Shown: positions 28,203 to 37,257 of the stretch, piece by piece
Numbering within the stretch: the first letter of the stretch is position 1
Layout of the letters: every line of letters starts with the position of its first letter
Assembly: GCA_964463915.1 (NCBI GenBank)
Contig: CAYXEH010000010.1
Location: forward strand, 1 to 54,189
DNA length: 54,189 bases
Direction: 5' to 3'
DNA from: PUPG01 sp964463915
GTDB taxonomy: Bacteria > Bacteroidota > Bacteroidia > Bacteroidales > UBA7960
Made by a program: the position numbers and the translations under genes
Notes under the pieces: model-generated
The model's database searches: none
Told to the model about the DNA's origin: nothing
What the model saw: only the letters and a program-made list of their open reading frames with translations

Positions 28203-28505
28203 TTATTTCTTTTTGGCAGGTTTTGACCTGGTGGGGTTTTCCCGCTTTTCCTTTTCCTTGCCTGAAAGGTTGGTGGTTTTCTTTAAAATGGCGTAGATCT
28301 GCATCCCGTAACCTGCCAAAACCAGCAGCGGAGCGAGGGTCAGTCTCCTGAAGTTGAAAATGGCATCATCGAATGTTGCGGGATCTTCACTGCTTCCGCC
28401 AATCATCAGCAGGAAACCAAAAGCCGTAACCGCCAGGCCAATAATGAGCCAGAGGTATTTGTGCCTGTCGAATAAAAGGGCGTCGCCCTGTTGTTTTTTA
28501 TGCAT
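28203..28505 (-). CDS. DUF3098 family small membrane protein
   Basis: 100 residues with two transmembrane helices (YLWLIIGLAVTAFGFLLMIG and LAPLLVLAGYGMQIYAIL) separated by a short loop (GSSEDPATFDDAIFNFRR), and a Lys-rich C-terminal tail. This matches the DUF3098 family, found in Bacteroidota in exactly this place between ftsX and uppP. Its start overlaps the ftsX stop by one base (TGATG). Function unknown; the context suggests a part in cell envelope or division. Confidence 0.85.
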   Translation of the reverse strand: MHKKQQGDALLFDRHKYLWLIIGLAVTAFGFLLMIGGSSEDPATFDDAIFNFRRLTLAPLLVLAGYGMQIYAILKKTTNLSGKEKEKRENPTRSKPAKKK

Positions 28506-29386
28506 CAGTATAAATATAAAAAGTCGGTTTTGATTTTCAGGTATTTTCTGACAGCAAAATAGGTGGAGATCCAGCTGATTATAATGCCGAGCAACAATAC
28601 CACCGCAAATAAAGTGAGCAGCATGCGGGTGTCATAAAAAGCTGTCATTTCCGGTATTTGCCGTTGGGCAGCGTACAGCGTGGCAATCAACAGCAGGATG
28701 GTGATGCCTGCCCCGACAATGCCCTGTAATATGCCGCGAACGATGAATGGACGGCGGATAAAGGCCTGGGTGGCGCCTACAAGCTGCATGCTTTTGATCA
28801 GGAAGCGTCTGGAAAAAACGCTCAACCGGATGGTGTTGTTGATCAGTGCGAAGGCAATCATCAATAAAAGGATGCTGAATACGAGCAATCCGGCCCCGAT
28901 ACGCCTGACATTCTGATTGACCAGGTGTATCAGTGATCGCTGATAATCGATGTCGCTGACAATGGGGGCTGCCGAAATCTCCTCCTCGAATACCTGCAGG
29001 CTGTCCGGGTTTGCATGGCTGGCGGTAAGATTGACCACTATGGATGCAGTCAACGGGTTGTAGCCCAGGAATTCCACAAAATCCTCGCCAAGTTCTTCCA
29101 TGAGATCCTCAGCTGCTTCCTCGCGGGAAATAACCCGGGTCTGGCTGACTGCAGGCATGTGATCCAGTTTATCCTGCAGTTGCCTGATGGATTGTTCTGC
29201 AGTGTCTTCTTCGATGAAAAGGGATACGGCAATACTTTCACGCATGTGGTCTGAAAGTTTTTGTGCCTGGAGGATGATCAGGCCGAGCAGGCCCAGGACA
29301 AACAGCACCAGCGTAATGCTCACGACGGTGGAAATGTAGGAAGACTTTAAACGCCTGCCGATGATTTTGTCTTCTTTCCTTGCCAT
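28505..29386 (-). CDS. ftsX: Cell division permease-like protein FtsX
   Basis: Inner-membrane partner of the FtsE ATPase that signals to cell-wall hydrolases during division; ftsE is not in the window. 293 residues: a cytoplasmic N-terminus, helix 1 at about 20-42, an extracytoplasmic domain (AVSLFIEEDTAEQSIRQLQDKL onward), then three C-terminal helices with the permease segment SRRFLIKSMQLVGATQAFIRRPFI. First gene of a tight operon with DUF3098, uppP and truB. Divergent from the pyrophosphatase gene. Confidence 0.93.
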   Translation of the reverse strand: MARKEDKIIGRRLKSSYISTVVSITLVLFVLGLLGLIILQAQKLSDHMRESIAVSLFIEEDTAEQSIRQLQDKLDHMPAVSQTRVISREEAAEDLMEELGEDFVEFLGYNPLTASIVVNLTASHANPDSLQVFEEEISAAPIVSDIDYQRSLIHLVNQNVRRIGAGLLVFSILLLMIAFALINNTIRLSVFSRRFLIKSMQLVGATQAFIRRPFIVRGILQGIVGAGITILLLIATLYAAQRQIPEMTAFYDTRMLLTLFAVVLLLGIIISWISTYFAVRKYLKIKTDFLYLY

Positions 29387-29421
29387 AATAACGGTTTATC
29401 CTGCGAGCAAAATTAATAAAA

Positions 29422-29452
29422 ATTGTTGAAAGAGAATTTATCTGTAATTTTG
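29422..29452 (+). promoter_or_regulatory. Promoter for the pyrophosphatase gene
   Basis: ATTG (29422-29425), a 19-base spacer, then TAATTTTG (29445-29452), a full match to the TAnnTTTG -7 box. Transcription would start about 10 bases ahead of the ATG at 29470. Confidence 0.6.
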
Positions 29453-29469
29453 CGGGAAACGGCGCAATT

Positions 29470-30141
29470 ATGGCAAACAGAATCATGGATCCCATTGGCC
29501 GGCTGATGGGTTTACGTTATAAATCGCATCCCTGGCATGGTGTGGAAATAGGTAAAAATGCCCCGGATGAGATCACTTGTTTTATTGAAATGGTGATGAC
29601 GGATACGGTCAAATACGAGGTGGACAAAATCAGCGGATACCTGAAAATTGACCGGCCTCAGAAATATTCAAATGTGTTGCCCGCACTGTATGGCTTTGTC
29701 CCGCAGACCTTATGTGACGCTGAAGTGGCTGCTTTTGCCATTGAAAAGGGTGGCCGTGAGAATATCGTAGGGGATAATGACCCGCTGGATATTGTGGTAC
29801 TGACTGAGAAATCCATTTCTCACGGGAATATCCTGGTGGATGCCCATCCCATTGGTGGGTTCCGGTTGATTGACCGTGGCCAGGCCGATGACAAGATCAT
29901 TGCTGTGTTAAAGGATGATGCCGTTTACGGGGGTATCCGCGATATTGTGGATTGTCCGCCGGCAGTGCTGGAAAGGTTAAAGCATTATTTTCTTACGTAC
30001 AAAGACCTTCCTAACACACGGCTTGATATTGAGATCACCCAGACCTATGACGCAAAGGATGCCAGGGAAGTGATCCGCCGGTCGGTGGTGGATTACCAGA
30101 TGAAATTTGAGAACCTGGACAACATGTTGTCAGAGGTTTAA
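29470..30141 (+). CDS. ppa: Inorganic pyrophosphatase, family I
   Basis: Hydrolyses pyrophosphate to two phosphates. 223 residues, longer at the N-terminus than E. coli Ppa. The metal-binding signature is GDNDPLDIVVLTE near residue 100; other active-site segments are YEVDKISGYLKIDRPQ, LYGFVPQTLC and DDKIIAVLKDDAVYGGI. The ATG at 29470 is used; a second ATG six codons later (MDPIG) is possible. Its stop overlaps the stop of the convergent DUF2207 gene: both are read from the same TTAA (30138-30141). Confidence 0.93.
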   Translation: MANRIMDPIGRLMGLRYKSHPWHGVEIGKNAPDEITCFIEMVMTDTVKYEVDKISGYLKIDRPQKYSNVLPALYGFVPQTLCDAEVAAFAIEKGGRENIVGDNDPLDIVVLTEKSISHGNILVDAHPIGGFRLIDRGQADDKIIAVLKDDAVYGGIRDIVDCPPAVLERLKHYFLTYKDLPNTRLDIEITQTYDAKDAREVIRRSVVDYQMKFENLDNMLSEV

Positions 30142-31961
30142 CCGGCTCCCCCTCCGCCCGAGGATGCGCCTGCTCCGCCTCCTGCAGTGCCGCCTCCCCC
30201 GGCCCCGCTGGCAGAACTCATGGTTGTGCTGGTGGTGGTGATTACCGTGTTGATGGTATCTCCTATAGATTGTAACCGGGCATTGTGCAACACGATCCAG
30301 GCAATATAACCGGTATTGCCGGAAGATTCCAGGCCTTCGGTAAGGTTTCTGAAATATTTAGTTCCCAGGCCGAGTGCCAGTCCGTAAACCAGGTATTCGT
30401 TGACTGTCTCTTCATCCAGATTATCCATTTCTGATTGAAAATGAGATCTTTTCAGATATTGACGCAAGGATTTCCACTGCCGGTATGTTTTTTCTCCTTC
30501 TGCAGTCCGTTGCAGCATCAAAAAGGCAACAATGAGAGAAATAAATGAAAGCCCGGCCGGGAAAAGCATCCAGGGACCATAAAAAATGGCCATCCCTATG
30601 AATCCCAGCATGGCTATGATGCTGATCACCAATCCGATCTGCTGCCCTTTTTTGCTTTGCTGGTCAAACCAGCTTTTCTTCTTTGCCTCCTGCGTTACTT
30701 TCTTCTTCCATTTTGTAAAAAATTTCTGCATGCGGGTGCTCTTCTTTTTCATGCGTTGCAGGGATAACTGGTCTTTGTTTTCGGCTAACTCATTAAACAG
30801 GAAATGCAGCAACTCATTTTCGAATGGCAAGAGGTTTTCCTTGTGGGTTTCCCAGTATGTCCGGTTCAGAATAAAGGATGTTTTGGTGAGTTTCCGGGTT
30901 CCAAAAAATCCCTTTTTGGTTTCCTCTGTACTTTCGAGCCGGACAAAGCCCCTGTAAGCGAGGTGAAACAGGGTGGAAACCATGGCATTGCCGTTGACTT
31001 CCGTGCGGTTCATTAAGTAATTGACAATGGCGGGTTTGTCTTTGGCTGGCAGTCGGGTAAAAGCCCCGGGCTTTTCGCTGAGGGAGGGCTTTTTGCTGTA
31101 TTTCCTCAGCAGGGTGACCCAGATCAGAATGTACAGCAGTGATACAGGGAGGACCAGTTGCTTTCCCCTTTGATGGCGGGCTTCTTCCCTGGCCTTTTTT
31201 TCCATGGCCTCGCGTCGGAGCCGGTTGGCCTCTTCGGTAAGTGCAGCTGCTTCCTCCATGACCTCCTCACGGATCTCTTTTTCTATGACGGGCAGGCCCG
31301 GGAAAACCCCTGCCGGGTATAAGGCCCTTAATTCCAGGTAGCTGTTGGCCGGCAAACGATCCAGGGTTACCTGGATGATCCCATCTTCAAGTATTTGCGA
31401 GACGGCATCCAGGGAGCCATGGACCCAGTGCGCGGGTTCCCCTTCAGGCAAGGGCTCCGGGGGGTATATGCGGGCACGTATATGATGGATGGATTGGTCC
31501 CATTCGTCCGAAATGAGCTGGTAATAAAAAAGGGCGTTGTCCCGGTATTTTTCGGTGGCCCCATCAGCCGTGAAGCGGAATGTGAATGTGCGTGTGGTGT
31601 CACTGGCTTCAAAAAACAGGCGCAATTCTTTTTTGGTCCCGTTTTCAGTAATTTTCATGGTTCCGGGAGCTTCTGAGTCGCTTTCTGTATATTCCTGGTC
31701 TCCTTCGAATACCCGGAGATTACTGAAACTGGCTTTTCCGTCCAGTGGAAAGGACCGGTAAACAAAAGAAAAATCACCGTCAAAGGTAAATTCACGGTCC
31801 TCCCTTACTTGCATTGACCCGTCCTCATTCAGGCGAAGCTCCATGTCCAGGGCACTCATCCGGTAATCCTTGCCCTGGGCGGAAAAGCATAGCAAAATAA
31901 ATACCGCGGGCAGCAGCAGGGCAGCCGTTCTGATCCTGGAGTTATGTGGTTCTTTATGCAT
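30138..31961 (-). CDS. DUF2207 domain membrane protein
   Basis: About 607 residues from the ATG at 31961, chosen because a signal peptide (TAALLLPAVFILLCFSAQG) follows it; the frame is open 24 codons further up. The N-terminal extracytoplasmic domain (about 25-260) has the DUF2207 look: YRMSALDMELRLNEDGSMQVREDREFTFDGDFSFVYRSFPL. After it come a Glu/Arg-rich helix, one transmembrane segment (LVLPVSLLYILIWVTLL), a cytoplasmic domain, two more helices (IGLVISIIAMLGFIGMAIFY, WMLFPAGLSFISLIVAFLML) and a Gly/Ser/Ala-rich tail that is also typical of the family. Function unknown. Confidence 0.85.
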   Translation of the reverse strand: MHKEPHNSRIRTAALLLPAVFILLCFSAQGKDYRMSALDMELRLNEDGSMQVREDREFTFDGDFSFVYRSFPLDGKASFSNLRVFEGDQEYTESDSEAPGTMKITENGTKKELRLFFEASDTTRTFTFRFTADGATEKYRDNALFYYQLISDEWDQSIHHIRARIYPPEPLPEGEPAHWVHGSLDAVSQILEDGIIQVTLDRLPANSYLELRALYPAGVFPGLPVIEKEIREEVMEEAAALTEEANRLRREAMEKKAREEARHQRGKQLVLPVSLLYILIWVTLLRKYSKKPSLSEKPGAFTRLPAKDKPAIVNYLMNRTEVNGNAMVSTLFHLAYRGFVRLESTEETKKGFFGTRKLTKTSFILNRTYWETHKENLLPFENELLHFLFNELAENKDQLSLQRMKKKSTRMQKFFTKWKKKVTQEAKKKSWFDQQSKKGQQIGLVISIIAMLGFIGMAIFYGPWMLFPAGLSFISLIVAFLMLQRTAEGEKTYRQWKSLRQYLKRSHFQSEMDNLDEETVNEYLVYGLALGLGTKYFRNLTEGLESSGNTGYIAWIVLHNARLQSIGDTINTVITTTSTTMSSASGAGGGGTAGGGAGASSGGGGAG

Positions 31962-32033
31962 GGTCACCTGGGTGTTTTCCGGGAACAAATATAGGCACAA
32001 AAAATTTGTTTTTTTTCTGTGCCTGCCCCGCAT

Positions 32034-33158
32034 TTATTGCTCCTTTAGGGCTGCTTCGCATTTGAGTGTAAAAACTTTGCCGGGCAGAGACCTGACTATC
32101 CCTTTAAACTCAAGGCTGAGCAACACTGAGGATGACTTGCTCAGGTTGAATCCTGTTCCTGCAATAATCCGGTCTATTGGAGCATCCGGGTTATCCCCCA
32201 GGAAGCTGGTCATTATTTTTTCCTCTTCTGTAAGGACTACGAACAGCCCTGGTTGGGTTGCCTGCTTCTCTGTGTTCCCTGGTTCCCAGTTCATAATGTA
32301 TTGGATGTCTGCTGCACTTTCCAGAAGGTGAGCCTTGTTGATGCGGATCAGCTTATTGCAGCCCTGGCTGTAAGGATCGTTAATCCGTCCGGGGATGGCA
32401 AATACATCCCGGTTATAGGTGTTGGCAATGTTGGCAGTGATCAGGGCGCCGCCGGTTACGGCTGCTTCTATGACAATTGTGGCATCACACATTCCGGCGA
32501 TGATGCGGTTTCTTTTGGGAAAGTTCTCCCGGTCCGGCTTGCTTCCGGAGAGGAAGTCTGTCAGAAGAGCCCCGTTTTCCGTGATCTTTCTTCCCAAAAA
32601 GGCATGCAGTGGCGGGTAGATCCGGTCAAGGCCGTGACCAAGGGCGGCCGCGGTGAGTAAGCCGTTGTTAAGTGCCGACCGGTGTGCACAGGCATCTACT
32701 CCGTAAGCCAGGCCGCTGATAATCATTGGATTATATGGCGCTAACCCGGAAATGACCTGTTCACACATTTCTTTTCCATAAGAGGTCATTTTCCTGCTGC
32801 CGATCACGGCCAGTATGCGGGGGTGATTCAGGTTGGCCTTTCCTTTGACGAACAGCAGCAGGGGGGCGTCTTCACATTGTTTTAACCGGTAAGGGTATTC
32901 TTTGTCCTGGTAAAACAGGGGGCGGATGTGGTGTTTGCGGATAAAGTCTATTTCCCTTTCCGCTCGTTTGAAGTCCTTATATTGACTGATTTTTCCCGCG
33001 ATGCTGTCGCCGATCCCGGGAATTTTTTTCAGGGAATTTTGGTTTTCCCGGAATATCTCTTTGACGTCTCCGCAATAACTGATCAGTTTTTTGGCGGTTA
33101 TGCCACCAATTCCCGGAATACGGGTGAGGGCGATCTGGTATAATAATGCTTCTTCCAT
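32034..33158 (-). CDS. dprA: DNA processing protein DprA
   Basis: Loads RecA onto incoming single-stranded DNA in natural transformation. About 374 residues from the ATG at 33158 (MEEALLYQIALTRIPGIGGITAKKL); the frame extends 10 codons up through a Tyr-rich stretch that does not look coding. N-terminal helix-hairpin-helix motifs (RIPGIGGITAKKLI, KIPGIGDSIAGKI), then the Rossmann-like core: AVIGSRKMTSYGKEM, IISGLAYGVDACAHRSAL, LGHGLDRIYPPLH, GALLTDFLSGSKPDRENFPKRNRII. The C-terminal 65 residues form a winged-helix domain. A comF gene is also in this window. Confidence 0.94.
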   Translation of the reverse strand: MEEALLYQIALTRIPGIGGITAKKLISYCGDVKEIFRENQNSLKKIPGIGDSIAGKISQYKDFKRAEREIDFIRKHHIRPLFYQDKEYPYRLKQCEDAPLLLFVKGKANLNHPRILAVIGSRKMTSYGKEMCEQVISGLAPYNPMIISGLAYGVDACAHRSALNNGLLTAAALGHGLDRIYPPLHAFLGRKITENGALLTDFLSGSKPDRENFPKRNRIIAGMCDATIVIEAAVTGGALITANIANTYNRDVFAIPGRINDPYSQGCNKLIRINKAHLLESAADIQYIMNWEPGNTEKQATQPGLFVVLTEEEKIMTSFLGDNPDAPIDRIIAGTGFNLSKSSSVLLSLEFKGIVRSLPGKVFTLKCEAALKEQ

Positions 33159-33428
33159 GGCATATAAATAAAGGTAAAAATATACCAAAAGGAAGTACCT
33201 GCCTTGCAGTTCCGTGCCTGATGCGGCGTGAGGTCATTTTTTTCTGCCGGAAGGCCAGACGCGTGTATATGACCAATGATCCTGTCCGGATTCAGGCTGA
33301 AAAGTACGGCTTTTCTTAAACCGTGAAAACCGGATAATTTGACCAGGCTGGTTCGGTTCAGGTTCCGGTTACGAAGTTTGTTAAGCCCTGGAGACCAGGT
33401 AATGCAACCAGGGTAATTGCGCGACAGT

Positions 33429-34313
33429 TCAGTAGGTTTTGGTCATGGTGGAAGGGATCACGATGATGAAATCGGCCAGATCCAGGTTCTTCTCATGAAC
33501 TGATTCTGACGTTTCCTGCTCCACGGTGCTGATGGTAATGATCTCCAATGGTGACTCCCCGTAATATCGGAGATACCAGTTAATTCCTTCGTCATTGTTG
33601 GAGTGATAGGTGCCGTTCAGGTGCAGGAATGTGCCTCCTTCTGTCAGGTTTTCCAGGATGAAGTGGGCCATTGTGGCATCCTTGATTGCTTGTGCCTTTG
33701 GAAGGTTTTCGTTGATGTGGGCAGGCATGTCACCCATCTCTGACATGGATTTGTAGCCGGGAAGATCCGGATCATAAGGGATTGGCAGGGGAGCCATATA
33801 TTGTTTTGCCAGCGGGCTTAATGTGTCCAGGGCTTCGAGTCCCGCACGGTTTACAAGGGCGGCATAGCGCCTGGGAATGTTGGTGGCAATGTACTTTAGT
33901 TCGTTTGCCCTGGCAAATTCCAGCAGGGGCCGGTAGTCTGTCTGATAATTGCTCCAGATTTTGGCCTCCGCTGTGAAGTGCCGTTCCTGGATGATCCCGT
34001 CAAAATACTCATCCAGTAAAAGTTGATTGTCCGCCTCGAACATTTCTGCTCCGATGGTTAGCAGGCTGTCTTTTTCTCTGAACAGGTCCATGCCCAGCTC
34101 ATGTTGCAACCAATGTGCAATGGGGCTGTTGTGCAACTCGCCGAATAAAACCACTTCTGACTGGGTGGCTGCCGTGCGCATTTCTTCGTAAGTTGCAGGT
34201 TCTCCAGTGTTTGTGAAGATCCGGTAAGCCGGTTTCTCCTGTGCCGGAACACTAAGTGGTCCTATTGCCAAAACGATGACTGTGGTGAGAATGGTTTTTA
34301 TCATCTGAATCAT
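33429..34313 (-). CDS. ChaN-like exported protein
   Basis: A 294-residue exported protein of the ChaN/haem-binding-uptake (Tiki-like) superfamily. The N-terminus MIQMIKTILTTVIVLAIGPLSVPAQ is a signal peptide without an obvious lipobox cysteine. The family motif is VVLFGELHNSPIAHWLQHELG near 54-74, with YKSMSEMGDMPAHINENLPKAQAIKDATMAHFI and FLHLNGTYHSNNDEGINWYL in the C-terminal half, where conserved histidines lie. The start overlaps the cytidine deaminase stop (ATGA), so the two are cotranscribed. ChaN binds haem in Campylobacter; other members are thought to be metalloproteases, so the function here is open. Confidence 0.82.
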   Translation of the reverse strand: MIQMIKTILTTVIVLAIGPLSVPAQEKPAYRIFTNTGEPATYEEMRTAATQSEVVLFGELHNSPIAHWLQHELGMDLFREKDSLLTIGAEMFEADNQLLLDEYFDGIIQERHFTAEAKIWSNYQTDYRPLLEFARANELKYIATNIPRRYAALVNRAGLEALDTLSPLAKQYMAPLPIPYDPDLPGYKSMSEMGDMPAHINENLPKAQAIKDATMAHFILENLTEGGTFLHLNGTYHSNNDEGINWYLRYYGESPLEIITISTVEQETSESVHEKNLDLADFIIVIPSTMTKTY

Positions 34314-34801
34314 GTTTTTAATTCACTCCCAATAAATGAGAGGGGAAGTATGTCTCTGATTGTTTCAACAATGATGATTTTACCGTCTTCTTTGGAAAGG
34401 AGCACCTTCATCGGAAGTTGTTGGGATGCTTCATATTCGAGCAGCACCTGCCGGCAGGCTCCGCATGGAGAAACGGGCGCTTCAAGATGGAATTTCGGGG
34501 AGCCTGCACTGACCGCGATTTTCGTCATGGCTACCCCGGGAAATATGGATGATGCGGCAAAAGCAGCCACCCGCTCGGCACACAATCCACTTGGATAAGC
34601 CCCGTTTTCCTGGTTGGACCCCCGGATCATTTCACCATTCTGAAGCAAAATGGCTGCCCCTACATAGAATGAAGAATAGGGAGCATAGGCCTTTCCGATC
34701 ATTTCCCTGGCTGCTTTTACCAGTGCTTGTTCATCACCCGGTAAATCACGGATGTCTGGTACTTCAAGGTATTGTAAGGTGATTTCTTGTTTTTTTATCA
34801 T
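34310..34801 (-). CDS. cdd: Cytidine deaminase
   Basis: Deaminates cytidine and deoxycytidine to uridines for pyrimidine salvage. 163 residues, the homotetrameric type. Zinc ligands and catalytic acid: Cys74 and Glu76 in LCAERVAAFAA, Cys113 and Cys116 in SPCGACRQVLLEYE. The substrate-binding NQENGAYPSG lies just before. Its stop codon overlaps the start of the ChaN-like gene. Confidence 0.95.
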   Translation of the reverse strand: MIKKQEITLQYLEVPDIRDLPGDEQALVKAAREMIGKAYAPYSSFYVGAAILLQNGEMIRGSNQENGAYPSGLCAERVAAFAASSIFPGVAMTKIAVSAGSPKFHLEAPVSPCGACRQVLLEYEASQQLPMKVLLSKEDGKIIIVETIRDILPLSFIGSELKT

Positions 34802-34968
34802 AAACGATCACAGCATTTTCCTCTGATGGTTTTTGTTAATCAGATGGCAATCAGGCTTTATTATAATGTAAAAGTAGTCATAAGGAGCATATTCCCGTGG
34901 AGTAACCCTTACTGAATATACGTAAACCAGGATAAAATGTTTGCATGACCTGGAAAATACCTAAAAAC

Positions 34969-35000
34969 GTTGCAGTTTGATCAAATTTTGGCTATATTTG
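34969..35000 (+). promoter_or_regulatory. Probable promoter of the YtxH/holin-like operon
   Basis: GTTG (34969-34972), 20 bases, then TATATTTG (34993-35000), a full match to TAnnTTTG. It lies about 79 bases before the YtxH gene; the 5' leader is A/T-rich with no clear structure. The rest of the 277-base gap (34802-35078) shows nothing else. Confidence 0.55.
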
Positions 35001-35078
35001 TTGTATGCCTGCAGAACAGAGGTAAAAATTGATTATAGATTTTTTTGAAATGATTGTTTAACCCAAAAAATCCATATT

Positions 35079-35333
35079 ATGAGTAATTCAAGCGGAAAAG
35101 TGTTGTTTGGTTTTATCTTTGGAGCCGCAGTAGGTGTGGCAGCTGGTCTTCTTTTTGCCCCCAGCTCAGGTGAAGAAACAAGGAAAAAAGTGACGGAAAA
35201 AAGCAAGGAGTACACGGATGAGCTCACCAAACAGGTCAATACAAAATTTGACGAGTTGAAGAACTATGTTGGTGATTTAGCCGATGATGCCAGGGCAAAG
35301 GTGAAGAAATCAGTTGCTGAAACAAACAAATAA
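35079..35333 (+). CDS. YtxH domain protein
   Basis: 84 residues. One N-terminal transmembrane helix with small residues (VLFGFIFGAAVGVAAGLLFAP, about 7-27) followed by SGEETRKKV and an amphipathic, Lys-rich helical tail: the YtxH/GvpP-like pattern. Such proteins are often general-stress or envelope proteins. First gene of a three-gene set with the holin-like and the 96-residue proteins. Confidence 0.88.
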   Translation: MSNSSGKVLFGFIFGAAVGVAAGLLFAPSSGEETRKKVTEKSKEYTDELTKQVNTKFDELKNYVGDLADDARAKVKKSVAETNK

Positions 35334-35351
35334 GAACCCTAAATTTCTTCC

Positions 35352-35735
35352 ATGGAAGGCAAGGAGTTGCTGGCACACATTGTCTCACTGAAAGACAACA
35401 TCCAAAGGTACCTTGAAACCAGGCTCTCCTATTATGGGGTCCTGACGTTTGAAAAGGCCGCAAAGGCCTTGAGCCTTTTGATGGCCAATTTATTTGTGGC
35501 GGCGATTTTGCTGCTCGCACTTTTTTTCATTTCGGGTGCGGCTGTCTGGTTTCTGGGTGGTCTGTTGGATTCTTATGGCTATGGGATGCTCATTGTCGGT
35601 GGCTTTTACCTGTTGCTGGCATTGATATTCTATGCCAGGCGAAGGAATATTTTCGGAAGGGCAGCCATCCGTATTTTGCAAAATTTATTTATCCGGGATG
35701 ACTCTCCTGATCCAAAAGATAAAAGCAAGGTATGA
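35352..35735 (+). CDS. Putative phage-holin-family membrane protein
   Basis: 127 residues with two transmembrane helices (about 38-62, ALSLLMANLFVAAILLLALFFISG, and about 70-95). This fits the putative Actinobacteriophage holin III family (Phage_holin_3_6), common next to YtxH genes in non-phage settings; there is no other sign of a prophage here, so a lysis role is unlikely. 18 bases after the YtxH gene and overlapping the next gene by 4 bases. Confidence 0.78.
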   Translation: MEGKELLAHIVSLKDNIQRYLETRLSYYGVLTFEKAAKALSLLMANLFVAAILLLALFFISGAAVWFLGGLLDSYGYGMLIVGGFYLLLALIFYARRRNIFGRAAIRILQNLFIRDDSPDPKDKSKV

Positions 35736-36022
35736 TTCCAATTGATCGTTTAAGGAATGTCAGGACGATGCAGGATCTTAGAGTAGAGAAGGCACGTCTG
35801 CGTTATGAGGCACTGATGGCCGAAAAGGATCTGACCGATAGTTTCCGGGCCATTGATAAAATCCTTACCTTTTTCTCTTTGTTTCGGCGCGCTGCCGGAG
35901 GTGCGCGTTACGCATACGGAATTGTTTCCCGGCTGTCGGGTTTTCTCAGTGGTCTTTTCGGGAAAAAATCCAAAAAAAGAGAGGCCGGGAAGGGACCGGA
36001 TCCTGAAGTGGTTTCTTACTGA
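35732..36022 (+). CDS. Small conserved-looking protein of unknown function
   Basis: 96 residues, unrecognised. An Arg- and Glu-rich helical N-terminal half (RTMQDLRVEKARLRYEALMAEKDL), a mildly hydrophobic segment (AYGIVSRLSGFLSGLFG) and a basic end. It overlaps the holin-like gene by 4 bases (ATGA), which supports translation and a shared function with the two upstream envelope proteins. Proteins of this shape often end this operon in Bacteroidota. Confidence 0.7.
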   Translation: MIPIDRLRNVRTMQDLRVEKARLRYEALMAEKDLTDSFRAIDKILTFFSLFRRAAGGARYAYGIVSRLSGFLSGLFGKKSKKREAGKGPDPEVVSY

Positions 36023-36075
36023 TACACCTGACGGTGCTGATTGATACGTCTGGCTGATTGATACACCCGGCTGAA
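36020..36075 (+). repeat. Three short tandem units after the 96-residue protein gene
   Basis: TGATACACCTGACGGTGC..., TGATACGTCTGGCTGAT and TGATACACCCGGCTGA follow each other from the stop codon onward (units at 36020, 36042 and 36059). No hairpin with a T tract is seen. Confidence 0.55.
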
Positions 36076-36087
36076 AAGCTTCCCCCG

Positions 36088-37257
36088 TTATTTCTCACCG
36101 AATTTTATATTTAACTGTACAATCTCCGGTCGGTTCCCGATTCGTACGGGTGGGCCCCATGTGCCGATACCGGTGGATACATAAGCATGCATCCCGTTGA
36201 TGTTTCTGTAGCCATGACTGAGCTGGTAAACGGATTGTGTGATATAACTCAGGGGCCATAACTGCCCGTGGTGGGTGTGTCCGGATAGCTGCATGCTGAC
36301 ACCCAGTTTTGCTGCTTTTTCCAGTTCCAGGGGTTGATGATCCATCAGGATAACCGGATAATCCATGTCGGTATTATGCAATAATCTTTCCAGCGAAAGA
36401 CGCGCTTTCCCACTGAAACGTTTTTTGTCGCGATCGTCCCTTCCTGCCAGATAAAAACGGTCTTCGATATTCAGTACAGTGTCCCGTATCATCTGAATTC
36501 CATGATTTTCAAGGTATGTATGTGCTGTAGCTGCCCCGCCGATATGTTCGTGGTTTCCCATGATGCCATATATTCCCAGGGGGGCCTTCAATTGTTTTAA
36601 TGTTTCCCCTGTGTTTTGGCGAATGAGGGGCTCCAGGTCTTCATCCAGAATGTCGCCTGCAAGCAGGATGATGTCCGGGTTGAGGCTGTTGACCTGCCCG
36701 ATGATGTGTCTTAAGTGCCCGTTTCCGATAACAGTCCCCAGGTGAATGTCTGACAGTAAAACTGCTTTTATCTGATCCCTTTCTCCTTGTTGTTTGCTGT
36801 CGATCTGAATATCCATCTTTCTGACTACCGGGTTGCGGGCATTGATAAACCCCCCGGTGATCAGGAATGCCACTGTGACAATTGTTCCCGTAAACAACAG
36901 GTAACGTGTTTTATCCATATTGCCGGTGATGAAGGCCGGATAAAATGGCAGAAAGTGGTGAATAAGCCTGAACAAATCGAAAAGCAGCACGGCCAGAAAA
37001 AAGTAGAGTAATGCGGCCAGCCAGAATGAGCCCGTCCATATAAGGACATCGCTCACTGTACCCAGGTATATCTTCTCCAGGATTCGTCCGGCTATATAGG
37101 TGGCGGCAAGCATCCAGAAGATCCAGATAAAGGGGGTTTTTAAGGAACTGCCTTCGGGCAATGCCTGCATCCCGCGTGCAAATACATAATAATTTCCCAG
37201 GAGGTAGATGGTGAGTACGATGCCGAAGAACAGGAGGAAGGCCATGGTGCGGGTCAT
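36088..37257 (-). CDS. Membrane metallophosphoesterase
   Basis: 389 residues: four or so N-terminal transmembrane helices (about 1-150) and a cytoplasmic-type calcineurin-like phosphoesterase domain from about 165. Metal-binding motifs: SDIHLG, GDILDEDLEPL, GNHEHIGG, and SGHTHHGQLWPL near the C-terminus. This architecture is shared with proteins related to YaeI/YkuE, some of which act on lipid-linked phosphates; the substrate here is unknown. Start at 37257 (MTRTMAFLLFFG); the ATG four codons on is also possible. A minisatellite begins within 10 bases upstream of the start codon. Confidence 0.87.
   Translation of the reverse strand: MTRTMAFLLFFGIVLTIYLLGNYYVFARGMQALPEGSSLKTPFIWIFWMLAATYIAGRILEKIYLGTVSDVLIWTGSFWLAALLYFFLAVLLFDLFRLIHHFLPFYPAFITGNMDKTRYLLFTGTIVTVAFLITGGFINARNPVVRKMDIQIDSKQQGERDQIKAVLLSDIHLGTVIGNGHLRHIIGQVNSLNPDIILLAGDILDEDLEPLIRQNTGETLKQLKAPLGIYGIMGNHEHIGGAATAHTYLENHGIQMIRDTVLNIEDRFYLAGRDDRDKKRFSGKARLSLERLLHNTDMDYPVILMDHQPLELEKAAKLGVSMQLSGHTHHGQLWPLSYITQSVYQLSHGYRNINGMHAYVSTGIGTWGPPVRIGNRPEIVQLNIKFGEK

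Noticed and set aside
33189..33428. Gene in the 240-base space between dprA and the ChaN-like gene
   Set aside because: The open frames there run into dprA on other frames or are short and show no family features; I see no RNA or hairpin with T tract.
35352..35735. Prophage lysis gene (holin)
   Set aside because: Only the holin-like family resemblance; neighbours are YtxH and a small envelope-type protein, with no other phage genes.
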